From NCBI GenBank assembly GCA_014871385.1, contig CM026427.1:7011909-7075908 (forward strand): a stretch of DNA of 64,000 nucleotides, in the 5' to 3' direction. The notes below the pieces were generated by a model. The model searched no databases, was not told the DNA's origin, and saw nothing but the letters and a program-made list of their open reading frames with translations. The position numbers and the translations under genes were made by a program. Below are positions 13,186-24,722 of this stretch, piece after piece (the first letter of the stretch is position 1; each line of letters opens with the position of its first letter). Source of the stretch: Ceratodon purpureus. Its lineage: Eukaryota > Streptophyta > Bryopsida > Pseudoditrichales > Ditrichaceae.

Positions 13186-14135
13186 TGCAAAGGTGAGGAT
13201 GAGTGTGAGAATTCTCGCAACTAGTGCAAAAGGGAGGGCAGAGTGTCTAGAATTGCAATTCCGGAGAGAGTGATGAGTGAGGGTGGTGGTGTTGGATAGG
13301 GCACTCTAAGTTTGAGTTCACCTACACACAGACTTCAATAGCAACTTCATTTTGACAGAGTGACTTGACACTGGGGCATTTTTTTTAATTTTTTGATTTC
13401 AGTTTTGGAACCCATTTGATCTGGGCTTCTCAGGGCTAAGTGGATACCTTAACTTAATACCATAGCAGTTTTGTCCAAAAATAATTTCAACAATAAAAAG
13501 AGTAAAAAAATAAAAAATTATGAGGATGGAAAATAAAAATAGAATAAATTAGTTTTTGTAATAGAATAAAATTTAGAATTTCGGTTTTTGAGGGGTGAAG
13601 CTTATTTTTTTGGAAATAATAAATATTTGTTTGTTAGATGACAAACCTGCTATGGTGTTATAGTACAAGTTCTACCTATCTTAGTTTTGGCTGAAGTTGT
13701 GAGTTTTTGGGTGTTTTGGAAATATTATCTAGGTGGATTTTTGTTAATGTGTGGAAAAGTGGGAACAAAGACATGGTGTTGTAGAAGATAATCAAAAGTT
13801 CAAACCAAATTTTGAATTGTATGACACTGTAGATGAACTTTTGTTGGATAATTTAATGTGCACCATTGCATAGTACATATTTCAAATTGTATGTTTTTCT
13901 TTACTATATGTTTTAGTACAAATGATAAACAAAATATAAATTCTTATAAAATCATAGATATGTAGGAAAGGCTATAAAATAAAAATATGACACATATACG
14001 CCAACGTATACAATTTTAAAAGCACAAAGAGTAAGCTAAAAAAACTTGACATTTTAAATGATTATTAAATGAAGAAAACATGAAATCAATGAATATGAAA
14101 TTGAATTTCAATTGCTTTCATATTACTTTTAGAGG
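13186..14135. other. Hsp33 promoter side and AT-rich spacer
   Basis: The first 150 bases upstream of the Hsp33 start contain CT/GA-rich sequence that probably serves as its 5' UTR and promoter. Beyond about 13380 the DNA becomes AT-rich and shows no gene. Confidence 0.45.
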
Positions 14136-14141
14136 TCGTTT

Positions 14142-14231
14142 CTATGTTTTAACTTACTAAATGACTTTAGATATGTTTTAACTTACTAAATGACTTTAGA
14201 TGTGTTTTAACTTACTAAATGACTTTAGATA
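14142..14231. repeat. Three tandem copies of a 30-bp unit
   Basis: The unit TGTTTTAACTTACTAAATGA plus CTTTAGATA is repeated three times with very few differences. The near identity of the copies implies recent expansion. Confidence 0.9.
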
Positions 14232-15579
14232 AGTTAGTTTAAATAATTCATGGCCTTATTTGTCATTTATGACCACCTATTTTATTTGTTTCATGCGTGA
14301 TTGAATTCATAAAATTCATATTAGAAATGTTATAGAGCCATGTATATTATTTCGAGAATGGTTTTGACAAGAGATTCCTAAACACAGCAATATTAATCTT
14401 TGTCTGGCAATGGAAATACTGTATTAGTATTTCCTAATATTTAGGACTCTCTTTGTTGCATTAATTTGAGGTGTAATTGCAAGCTTTACTTCTATGTAAA
14501 CATTAGTAGCAAACCTGATGCTTTTAACTGTAAATATGTAATCTTTCACTAACTAAAAATGAGAAAAATTCCTCTTCTTTCTTTGTCTATTCTATCACTT
14601 CCGACTCCCTAACTTTTGCAATGGGCTCAAAATAGAAATTATAAGCGACAAATTTGCTAGCAGTGAAAGCTTGAGCGAATCGCAGGAGACATGCAAATTT
14701 GTAGTAAACCTGCGAAGGCTCTTCAACTGAGAGCATTGTGTTGCTCATGCTCTCAGTTGTCACAATGCTGTAATTGGTATTGCACATATATAGTTTCAGT
14801 TGGTCATAACCTTCACCAATGCCACAGATTTCAGATATGGCGCTGGGACGCTAATTTTATTGCTCCTGACAGGTCTTGTTCACAGACTCTTCTCCTTCAA
14901 AATGGTGATCTAAGCTTCAAATTCAAAGGAGATAGTCTCCAGATTGACAGGATATTGAAAACTTTGCTTCTAAGATGGCATGATAACGTCGTTTTTCAAG
15001 ACAACTCTTGTCTATAACATTTTCTTGACACTATACCCTTGAGCTATGAGCAATGAAATTGACCCAGAGCTTGACAAATTTGTGAGAATTCGCACTAAAC
15101 CTCCAGAAAGTTGTTGAGCTGAGATCACCAGTAAAGGATACTTATCAAATATGCAAGAGAGATGAAAGCCACTTCTTTAGCAAGCTACGGCAGAAGCCAT
15201 AAACTGTTGGAAAACACAAAGCTCCCACCTCAGGGTTGTATCATTATTCAGACTTTCTCCAGACATTGCACATGTTTCAAAGAACATTTTGCTAAACTCC
15301 AAATTCTCACCAACAGGAAAAGCCTTGCAAATTGTATATCCTCGGAAATTGAAACATCTTCTCTTCAAACATTTGTCTGTACATTTATTTATTTCCAGAA
15401 TTCTGGCATGGATCACCCACTGCAACAGTTTTGCATTTGTTTTTTTTTTCTTCCTGGTCGATTCAATCTGGGTTGTCGATCAGTGTGTAAATGAATCCCT
15501 TCGATTCGACAATTGCTCACTCCAAACTAGAAAGCTCAGGGATTCATTCACCGATCACCTTCACTGATGACACAAAACA
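14232..15579. other. Spacer downstream of the P450 gene
   Basis: The part next to 15579 is probably the P450 3' UTR. Further left, short open frames occur on both strands at 14587-15017 and 15162-15567. None resembles a known family, and none has a convincing exon structure. Confidence 0.45.
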
Positions 15580-17526
15580 TTAGTGGTACAAGGAGACATG
15601 GGGACGCGACAGTGCTCGCAGGGTCAATGCGTTGATGGGGCGGCAGTTCAGCCCTCCTGCTGCTTCGACAATAGAAAGCTCGTGCCCTGGAATCGCTTCC
15701 CAATCAAAGGCATGGACAAGAGCTGCCAACGTCAATGCAATGCCGCGCACAGCAATTTGCCTTCCGGGACAGATCCGTCGTCCAGCTGAAAACGGAAGAT
15801 ACTGCAAGTCAGACGATCCCAGGACATTCACATCCTTCGTGAGAAACCTGTCCGGGTTAAACTCCAATGCGTCCTCTCCCCAATCCGCTGGGTTCCTCTG
15901 AATTGCATAGAGATCTGTGATTATACTTGTGCCGGCAGGGATGAGATAGCCTCCTATCATCGTGTCTTCCGTATTGTAATGTGGAATCGAGAGCGGAGCG
16001 GGATGATGAAGACGGAGCGTTTCCTTCACCACTGACTGCAAATCAGGTCACAGCAAAGTTGAGGTTACACGCACAGACGTCTGCAATTTGAACACGATCT
16101 ATAGCTGTTATTCACAACCAGGGTGCAGGCAAAGCTCAATGTGCGATACCTGGAGATAAGACAATTCGACCAAAGACTCCTCTTCCACGGGTGAAGAATC
16201 TCCAAACTTGCCATCGATCTCTGCACGCAATTTTTGCATCATGTCCGGGTGGCGCAGGAGCTCCAGCAATGACCATTCCAAAGTCACAGCGTTTGTGTCG
16301 GCCCCCGCTATCATTACTTCCTGCATCGTCAGAAGTCCAAGCCATCACTCTAAGTACTTCCAGAAACCACAAGTGTAGAATCATTCGATCGTCACATAGA
16401 ATTAGTGCAGTAGCACTTCAACTTATCCGAAGATCGAAGAAACCCTAAGCGAGGACATGAAATGCCAATTTCCATATGACTTATCAGTCGATATGATTCG
16501 CTTTCACAAAATCATGTGCACTGGTTTTCAAGGCTTGGTTTCTTGCGAATCTTAAGAGGAAGGCAAGCTAGGTGAACTTACAACGTTCTGTTCGTTGACG
16601 GCACTTTCGGGGACAGAGCCTTCTTTAGCCTTCCGCATCAACACTTCCAGGTAGTCAAGATCCAACTCATCCTCAACATCTGCGTTGTTGGGTGCATTTT
16701 TCCTGTACCAATCCTGAAGTCTGGAAGAACTTTCGAGAAAAGGGAAGTAGACATCCTGCCATTTCTTGTTTACACCGAAGACATCCCCGAGAGGCTTGAG
16801 GAAGGGGATGACATCTGAAGGATTCTGCTCCACGAGGAGCTTCGAATGTTCCCTACCCAGCCTCCAGAACACATCCGAAGACAATGTCGAATCCCCCGAC
16901 TTTTCCGAACCGACGAAGGCTTTGTTGAAAGCTGAGCGGCAACTGAGACGGAGGGCCAGTTCTTCCAATTGGTGTCGCAAATCGATCGGCTTCCCGGCTT
17001 GAGCTTGCTTCTCGATCAATCCGACCGTCCGCCACACCTCCTCCATTCGGCTGCTTCGTGTCGCCTCCACCCTCCGAGGCAACATGAAATGCCGGTCGCA
17101 GATTTGCCGCATTTCACGAGCTTTAGGACCCCAGAGTCCACACGAAAAGGAGGAGTCTCCATCAGGATTCAGGTACTTTATGCATGTGTACATCAGATCA
17201 TAGATTGGCCGGTGGGCGAATTTCGCGTCCTGCACGAGCAAAACCTCTTTGGCCAAGGCGGCGTTCGTCACTACCACTAATCTGGCGCTGCCGATGTACA
17301 AGGTGAAGATGTCCCCGTACTTTTTCGCCAGATCGACGTATGTCTGATGAGGGTGCGTCCCTACCGACGGGATGTTCCCGATGATCGGCCACGGAAACGG
17401 ACCCGGAGGGAGTTTCCTCCTCTTCGCGTTCATCGTCACCCCATACAGAAACGCTGTCAAGGTTATGCACAACACCGCGACAGCAGATGCCTTCAACAAA
17501 ACCGGGTAGGATTCCAGGTCTTCCAT
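15580..17526 (-). CDS. Cytochrome P450, A-type (CYP71 clan-like)
   Basis: A membrane-anchored haem monooxygenase, expected on the endoplasmic reticulum. Three exons fit: 17526-16582, 16320-16150 and 16035-15580, all in phase 0 with GTAAGT and GTATCG donors, giving 523 residues. An N-terminal hydrophobic anchor (residues about 10-30) is followed by the proline hinge LPPGPFPWPIIGN. The I-helix oxygen-binding motif AGADT is at 320-324, the ExxR motif (KETLR) at 377-380, FNPDRF at 431-436, and the haem loop FSAGRRICPG with ligand Cys461. All catalytic landmarks are present, so it is probably active. The substrate cannot be told from sequence, and I cannot place it in a numbered CYP family. The coding sequence is clearly richer in GC than the flanks. 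Confidence 0.93.
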
Positions 17527-19430
17527 CCTGCACCCACTCCCGCAAATCTATGCCACTACCCAATCAACCCTTCGCCTGCCAAAGTCCGTCACTGCAAACA
17601 CAACCATCCCATCATTTTTTCTCTCAATGAACCAAACCAATGAAAGAGTTCACCCAAAGCCAAAACAATCCTGATTCACTTCATCACAAATCCCAAATCT
17701 GATCTAGCTAGTCATCTAAAAACAAAATCCTCACAAGCATCATGCTAGCGATAGAATGGACTCAAACCTGCTTGATCGCAACTGATCACTCACATCTCCA
17801 GCGCGCTCGACCGCCACCAACCCACACAGAAAGTGATCCAATCCTGGAAATATACAAGTAGACATGAACGCTCCAAGATGGAAGGAGAGGATGAATAGCA
17901 GATCAGTGCGCCGATGTAGCCGATATTCGAAGCGAGAGCCCGGGCGAGGGTACGATGAGAATGATCCCGCATCTCCATCGTCGCCCTTGCATCTCCCGTG
18001 GCGAGAGACGTATCTGAGAATCGAATTCCATGGGCAAGCAGGAACAGGACAAGGATTCACTGTGCATTCCGGAGTTTCAGTCAACTGGGCCATAACTTCG
18101 GCCCATAGTTGACGATGTGTCGTACTGTGTCGTCAGGATGCGCGCTCCGGAATAGTTTATATTTAAGCAAACTTTTGCGGAGACTGGGACACTGGGATTC
18201 TCCTCCCAATGGTGGGGACTGCAAACTAACTTTGGCTTTTATCTGCAACTTGATCCTTGACAATTGCGTATGTTGGTGACAGATTTCGGAGCATGGAATA
18301 TGCATTGAGCGATTCGCAAGTTGGGACGTTGTCGTACGCTGTCTTTTCACCATGTCCTAGGCGAATTTCACAAGTGTCCAATGTAATGTTATCATGGATG
18401 GGCAAAAGAATTCTTTGTAAACTCACCTACTTTCTCACCCAAGATGTCACCTATGATCTCACTTTCTTCTTTACCTTATACATATACATGTTTGGAACAC
18501 ATCCTTGAATGCCAATGTGGTGTTTGACCCACTTTGATCGGAGCAGTACATGTTTTGATGTAAGCATTTTGAGTTTCAAGGCATGCATCTTGGGTCACTC
18601 TGCACCCACTTTCTAACAAACATGTGAGTTAACAAACAACTCTGATATTGTGTCACAGCTCTCACCACATACACATCATTTTTGACACAAGGATGGCTAT
18701 GTTGACCAGTTCTATCGCTAAACGGGCGATGCATATCTTGGTTGCTTTGAGTCTTCAAGTCTGACTCTACTCCACTGCTTGTTTGGTTAGGGTCAGTTTT
18801 CTGGAAATCCTTACCCTATACCACCTGAAACCACGTTGCTGCAAAGCCTAAATTCAACAAACAGTGCAGACATAGTGTATACAATCCGAAGGCGCAGTCT
18901 TTGGTAATCCAGGTCATGCCCATGATTGGTCTCCATGTAAGCATGACAAAACCTTTCAATTTATCACTTGTTTCAGCGCAATCTGGACTGCTGAGAGACT
19001 CATGCACAGATCTCAATTGGTGACATGAAGTCTTGATCGAGGCATGAGGTCTGCCAAAAGCTCATCCCCGAACTCATTACTGCTCCATCGATGGTATGCT
19101 AAAGAGACACAACTCACGCTGGTCCCAGGAAAGGGACAATAAAAAAATACTGGTTTTCTCCAGGGTACCTGCGCGGCCTCTCGGCCTTCATTCGCTTGAC
19201 TTTGAGCATTCCAGCATTTTGGTTGGTCCAAGATGTTGGCCTCTCAAAGTTTGGCCATAACCTGAACCGGCCCTGAGGGTACGTCTGGTGGTTTTTCTGT
19301 CATGTACCATTTTCTGTGCGTGTGTCGCAAGTAACCATTTTTAAGAATCTGCGAGCGAAGGTACCTTGAGAACCAGCTATGATAAACTCAATAGCTTTTG
19401 AGCACCATTACAAGCTAGCCCAGGGCAAGA
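17527..19430. other. Divergent promoter region between the P450 and the hydrolase
   Basis: These two genes diverge, so this 1.9-kb spacer must hold both promoters. Open frames at 17740-18112 and elsewhere resemble no family. A short inverted repeat, AACTGGGCCATAACTTCGGCCCATAGTT, centred at about 18094 (two stretches of the sequence pair as GGGCC and GGCCC), is the only notable motif. Confidence 0.4.
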
Positions 19431-20969
19431 ATGGAGACGACGAGTGCGATGAGAGTGATAGCAGCAGCGCAGACAGCTCCGATCGGCGGGGACGTGCACG
19501 CCAACATAAAGCAGCATGTGGCGATGATGCAGGCAGCGGCCAGGCATGGAGTGCAACTGCTGGTGTTTCCGGAGCTGTCCTTGACGGGGTATGAACCATC
19601 ACTGGCTCCAAAGCTGGCCGTGCATGCGGACGACGACACTACCCTGCTGCTGCTGCAGCCGCTTCGAGAGCAGGCGGCAATGAGTGGCATGACGGCAGTG
19701 GTGGGTTTGCCGCTCTCTCTCCCTGGTCGCCCCGGTTGTGTCTTCATCGGTGCGCTTGTGTTGGAGCCGAATGGTGGCGTTTGTGTGTACACGAAGCAGC
19801 ATCTGGCTCCGAGCGAAGCCTCCGTGTTTGAGGTCGGCATGGGTGGCGCACACGCACAGGTCACTTCCTACTGCACCCTTGCCATTGTAATAAATTCATT
19901 CAACAATAGCCTTGTTTTTCTTCTCAGAAAGCTTCTAGTGTGATTTAATTAGTGAAATTCGCTAAGTAGTCCCCAATTTGGACCTCGGTTGGTCCCCAAT
20001 TTGCCGGTTTTTGCCCAATTTTTTCTTATCCACTAAGTAGAGTAGAGTAGGGATCGTATGCACCAAACTAGGAGTTCTAGATGTAAACTGGGGACCAAAT
20101 CAGTCTTTTAGAGGTTGGATTGGGCACCAAATCAAAGTGGGCACCAAACCTAGAAAACCATCACAATTGGTGCATTTCTGAGTTTAGTCCCAAGTTCAAT
20201 TCTAGTGTAAATAGTTGGTGCCCAGTTTGATGTTTGTCCCCAGTCGGACCAAAACTAGGTATATTAGTCCCGAGTCCAACTAAAACTAGGCATATTGGTC
20301 CCCAGGCCACACTACTTAACGGATTTTTCTTATGTTTGGTACAGTTTAGGACTCCATTTTTTTACTCTTCACACCCCCTTGACTGAAATGAGTTCCTACT
20401 ACCTCTGCCATTTCTAGAATTTCATAGCAACAACCTTCTTTCGTTTCTCAGGATATCTCGTTTTGCATTAGTAGTGGGGTTTAATATGTTTGGCTTTCAA
20501 GGAGTACTCAATCAGTTGGTGCAGTTTATGCCCCCATCTTTGCACGCATGAAATTCTCTATTAGCTAAAATATTATGTGCACTTTGTGGGCTGGAGCGAG
20601 CAGGTGGCTGGTCAGCAAGTGGCAGTGGCAATATGCTATGATACGGCACACGCTAGCCATCCTGCTGCAGCAGCGGATATTGGGGCCTCGATCTACGCCG
20701 CGGGGATTTGGAGCACCCCAGAAGAGGTAGACATGATCAAAGCTCGGTTTGAAGGGCATGCGTTGCGACATCATCTAACAGTGGTGGTGGCCAACTACGG
20801 CGGTCCCACTGCAGGTGGTGCCCCCTCAGGTGGTGGAAGTGCAATCTGGTCTGCACTTGGCACTCTTGTTGTCAAGGCTCCCAAGAGTGGAGTCTCTCTT
20901 GTCGTTGCTACCCACGTTGGTTACCAGACTTGGTCAGGAAGTGTGATTCACGACATTCCTCTCTCTTGA
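19431..20969 (+). CDS. Carbon-nitrogen hydrolase (nitrilase superfamily)
   Basis: Hydrolyses a non-peptide C-N bond (amide, carbamoyl or nitrile). Exon 1 is 19431-19859 and exon 2 is 20604-20969, with CAG/GTCACT donor and GAGCAG/GTG acceptor in phase 0, giving 264 residues. The Glu-Lys-Cys catalytic triad is complete: Glu48 in VFPELSLTGYE, Lys122 in VYTKQHLAPSE and Cys154 in VAICYDTAH. Length suits a free-standing member of the superfamily, and no transit peptide is evident. A second in-frame ATG (19449) just before RVIAAAQ could be the true start. The coding exons are strongly GC-rich (Ala-rich protein) compared with the AT-rich intron and flanks. Its 745-bp intron holds a MITE-like element. 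The substrate cannot be stated. Confidence 0.9.
19956..20325. mobile_element. MITE-like element in the hydrolase intron
   Basis: A 370-bp block within the intron begins with AATTCGCTAAGTAGT and ends with ACTACTTAACGGATT, an imperfect 15-bp terminal inverted repeat (13 of 15 match). Inside, TGGTCCCCA-type words recur many times. No target duplication could be assigned with confidence. Confidence 0.5.
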
Positions 20970-21051
20970 GTTGTGGTAGTATGAACACCTATTCTTGTGC
21001 ATTTAAGGAATTTTGCGTATTTCTAATGGGATGTAGATGTTAATTTTTTAA
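20964..21051 (+). repeat. Segment shared with methyltransferase-like pseudogene 1
   Basis: From the hydrolase stop codon onward about 88 bases closely match 29551-29637 (shared words include CACCTATTCT, GTGCATTTAAG, AATTTTGCGTATTTC and ATGTAGATGTTAATTTTTTA). At 29.5 kb the same stretch is open in frame; here it contains stops and is 3' UTR. Confidence 0.75.
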
Positions 21052-22211
21052 TAATACCGTTTTAGCAAATTATATTTTTTTCATTCTATATGAATAAATT
21101 ATGAAATTTCAAAGTTTTGTATGGTTAAACACCTATTTGTATGTATAGAACCTTTCTAAAAGTGTGCACAAGGACAACTCACCTTTTGGTGGCTTGTGCA
21201 GGTCAATGAGTGCCTTTGTATTGAAAGAAATAGAATCTTGTGTGCACAATAATAGGTGAGGCACAAGTATGAGTGTTCTTACCTTAATCTCCTTGCAGGT
21301 TTGTCTTTTGAATTTGTTGAAGAAATGGTAATATTATAGCTTGGTGCCATTATGCACTTGCAACTGTGGGTAACTTGGAGAGGATTAGTTTGAGACTCGA
21401 GCTCCATGTGCACAATTATGAATGTTTATTGTTTTCCTACTCATGTATCTCTTGATTGATTTAGATGTTGGATGTTGCATGCAATTTAAACCCTAAAACC
21501 CTAAAGCGACTCGATTGATGTTTTTGATCAATCAAGGTGCACTGCCATAATTGGTCCGTTGCCATCAAAAATTCTAACTACGTCACATCATTCAAGTATC
21601 CCGAGCTTTGGAACTATGCCACAAAGATGATTGCCAACATGCATGATACTATTGGTAATATAGCTAGAGTAGAGTCTCATCATTCTAAAAGGTAAATCTC
21701 TTGGTTATTTCATAATCAGTATGCCTATGTTAATGAGCAATTAGTATCATCATCCAATAAGGTAAAGGTTTAATGTGCAAGCAACAAAGATTAAATTCAT
21801 CAATGTGAAAACAATTGATTCACAACACTTCACCTACGCAAGCAAATTTCACAAGCAAATTGAATTTGGATACATCGTGCTGTAATGTAATGACGAAGCT
21901 TCAGAGACCTAATAAGAAGGTATCTTCATCAATGTTTAGAGCAAGTAAGACTACCATATATAGACATCTCTAAACCATAAAAGTTAAAAATTATGTCACT
22001 TGCTTGCAAGTCATTATCTAACCTTGAAACTGTAGAAGGACCAAACATGTAATCTGGTAGGCAAGCTACAATCTAACTTGACACCCATTGTTTAATAGCG
22101 AAGTGATCACAACAACTACATATATTTAGAAGAAAACAATTTTAAAGTAGCGATCACAATTCTCCAATTTACCTTTTTTGTAAATCAAACAAGCACTAAT
22201 CAAAACAAAGC
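21052..22211. other. Intergenic stretch with a telobox
   Basis: No gene is supported. AAACCCTAAAACCCTAAA at about 21491 is a double telobox, a telomere-like motif common in plant promoters and at interstitial telomere scars. Confidence 0.5.
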
Positions 22212-22662
22212 ATTAGGGGAAGTTTGGGGTCTCCAGAAGGCCTTTGCCATGAAATATATCTGTGCCTGAATTTTTGCCATGCCCGTGCACTTTACCTGCT
22301 GGCACCAATGGTGCCAGCAGGTCGCCAAATGCTGCTAGCAGTGCCAGCAGTTGGCATTTGGGGGGTCCAGCCAATCGCTTCCCTTCCCCACCCCACCCCA
22401 CCCCACCCCACCCCCCCATTGGACAATACAAGCAGTAATGACACTGTCACCGAGCGTGTCCCACTGTTGTCACCCCATTGGATAGTACTTACTGGATCCT
22501 GTTGTCAGCGGGGCGAATCCTGTTGTCAACGGGGCGAATTTTGTTGTCAGCGGGCAGGATATCCACCAATGAGATTTCGCAGAGAAGTGTCAGCGGGCAG
22601 GAAGCTCACCTAATTCAGGCTGTCTTACGAGGCCTTCTAGAGACCCCATTTTTCCCCTAATG
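22212..22662. mobile_element. MITE with 32-bp inverted ends and probable TA target
   Basis: The ends are near-perfect inverted repeats of about 32 bp: ATTAGGGGAAGTTTGGGGTC and onward at 22212, and the reverse complement at 22631-22662, differing at about four positions. TA lies next to GGGG on both sides, which suits a Tc1/mariner-type TA duplication. The interior has a (CCCCA)n run at 22386-22417 and three diverged copies of CTGTTGTCAGCGGGGCGAA at 22498-22555. It encodes no transposase. Confidence 0.75.
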
Positions 22663-22699
22663 AATAGAATAAATCAACAACTCTTTCTTCAAAAAGCGA

Positions 22700-23370
22700 A
22701 ATGAGGAACCCAATGATACATACATTCTCCATAGACACGGACTTCCCATATGGCAAACCAACACTATCAAACTCAAACACATGAATCAATCCTTTCTTTA
22801 AAAAGCAAAATGAGTACTTACACTCTCCATCTAGATACGGGCTTCCCATCTTCAACCATAATCTTGACAATTGTTCCTGATTGATCAACCTCCACACAAA
22901 CCATGAAATGTTAAACTACCACCAACACTAATATCACAAAATCACCATGAGAATGGTGGCACTAATATCACAAAACCAACAAGAGAATGGTGACGATTTG
23001 GCTCACTTCAATCTTGTTCATCAACTTAATTGCTTCAACGATAGAACGATTTGGCCTTCTATAACCTTGTCTCTAACCTGTGAGAAAAACAAAAGGGTGA
23101 GCAAGCAATGTTGAGGAAGAGACAGTATACGGAGAATGAGAATGGGGGAGAAATGGTGGTGACCTTGACATATGGGGGTTTGCCAGGGCCAGTGCACTTC
23201 TAGAAAGTGCCAGCCATGGGGGAGAGCATGGGCGGGTGCTCGGCAGCCAAGGGAATGGCATCGGAAACAGCAGGGGCAGTAGTAGCGGCAGTAGGAGTGA
23301 AAGGAGCAGTAGAGGCGGCAGAGGCTTGCTGTTCAGGGAGAGGTATCCGGAGAACATGGTATGCGCCATC
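22700..23370 (-). pseudogene. Broken plastid acetyl-CoA carboxylase biotin carrier (BCCP)
   Basis: BCCP carries the biotin arm of heteromeric acetyl-CoA carboxylase in plastids. On the minus strand an Ala/Pro-rich linker leads to LSPMAGTF, then an in-frame TAG (23202-23200), then KCTGPGKPPYVK ending at 23164. A second exon (23077-23007) reads VRDKVIEGQIV and, after a 1-nt frameshift, IVEAIKLMNKIE, the biotin-lysine motif (usually EAMKLM). A third block (about 22893-22824) reads GTIVKIMVEDGKPVS, again out of frame with the preceding bases. The last part is duplicated about 100 bp further on (GKSVSMEN). Introns are retained, so this is a decayed gene copy rather than a retrocopy. The family assignment rests on the order of these four motifs. 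Confidence 0.75.
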
Positions 23371-23586
23371 ACATGCGGTCCCTACCAGTGTTGTTCGGGT
23401 ATCAGAATTTAGAGATACCAGCCGGTTCCAACTAACAGAGATTCCGTAGAATCCAAGAGAGGGCGGGTGTAGGGTATTTGAAAACCGTATTTTTTAAAAT
23501 CATTACCAATATCAATCTAAACGTTTCCTGTGAGTAATAGCAAAATATCAATAGCTCAATATCACCACAGCTAATACCAGGGCAAT

Positions 23587-23930
23587 ATGCACACGAGTAT
23601 GGTATTAAAAATCACTCATACAAAAATCACTCAAAAATCACTCATACAAAAATCACTCAAAAATCACTCATACAAAAATCACTCAAAAATCACTCAAAAA
23701 TCACTCAAAAATCACTCAAAAATCACTCATACAAAAATCACTCAAAAATCACTCATACAAAAATCACTCAAAAATCACTCAAAAATCACTCATACACATA
23801 TCACTCAAAAATCTCTCAAAAATCACTCAAAAATCACTCAAAAATCACTCAAAAATCACTCATACACATATCACTCAAAAATCACTCATACACCATACAA
23901 AAAACTCATACACCAATCAAATAATTCGCA
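23587..23930 (+). repeat. Minisatellite of AAAAATCACTCA units
   Basis: About 340 bases of 12-bp units (AAAAATCACTCA) mixed with a 14-bp variant (AAAAATCACTCATAC). The open frame across it is a repeat artefact. Confidence 0.93.
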
Positions 23931-24722
23931 GATCTATCTTTGATTACACTGTCGAACAAAATTGACACATTTCTTAAGCCAGATCATTCTTCTCCAGAAA
24001 CCTAGCAAACCGTTACGAACCTCGCAGTTTCATTACAAGAATTGCAATCACTCGACTGCATACGATATTGCAATCACGGAAGAGGTTGAAGCAAATGCGG
24101 CAAAAATGTATTGAGTGAACTAACTTCTCAAAATGTACAAAACTCATGGAGCCATTATTGGCCTCCATGCTACAAAATATTCCTGTCATATACCGTAGTC
24201 CATCTGATGAACCAAAAAAACCGTCGAAGCGTTGCGGACATACCTTCACATAGACCTCAAAAATCAAACTTCCACTGAAACAATGATGTATTCAGAACCT
24301 GGTGATCACCCACTCCTAACTGAACACCAACTGACCCTCTTACATCGTGCATTTCAAGTCCAGGCAATGCAGATCTTCCTGCAAGACTAAATAGCTGCCA
24401 CAAGCTATTACAGACTACATGTAAAGGAAAACTCCAAAAACCATCCTCCACTGCCATCAACACATACCCACTTCTGTCTCAAAATTGATCGTCTCTGCAC
24501 AGTCATTCATGCTCGCCACAAGCAATATCGCACCAAATTCCTCGCCACAAGCAATATCGCACCAAATGCCAAAAACCAAACGTTGTCCCCATACATTTCC
24601 TGCTCTAGTACCAAGGCATAGCTACCGATTGCTTGCAGAAAACACTAAACACTAAAGCGAGGAAAAGAGAAAAGAAGTGATTGTCCTAGGCAACCTGGAC
24701 CAACAGCAACAGCGGCAACCAT
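23931..24722. other. Region 3' of the hAT transposase
   Basis: This is probably the 3' UTR and end of the hAT element. GCAATATCGCACCAAAT occurs twice in tandem near 24520-24567. I could not identify a convincing terminal inverted repeat. Confidence 0.4.

Noticed and set aside
23587..23943. 118-residue open frame
   Set aside because: Entirely made of 12-bp repeats.
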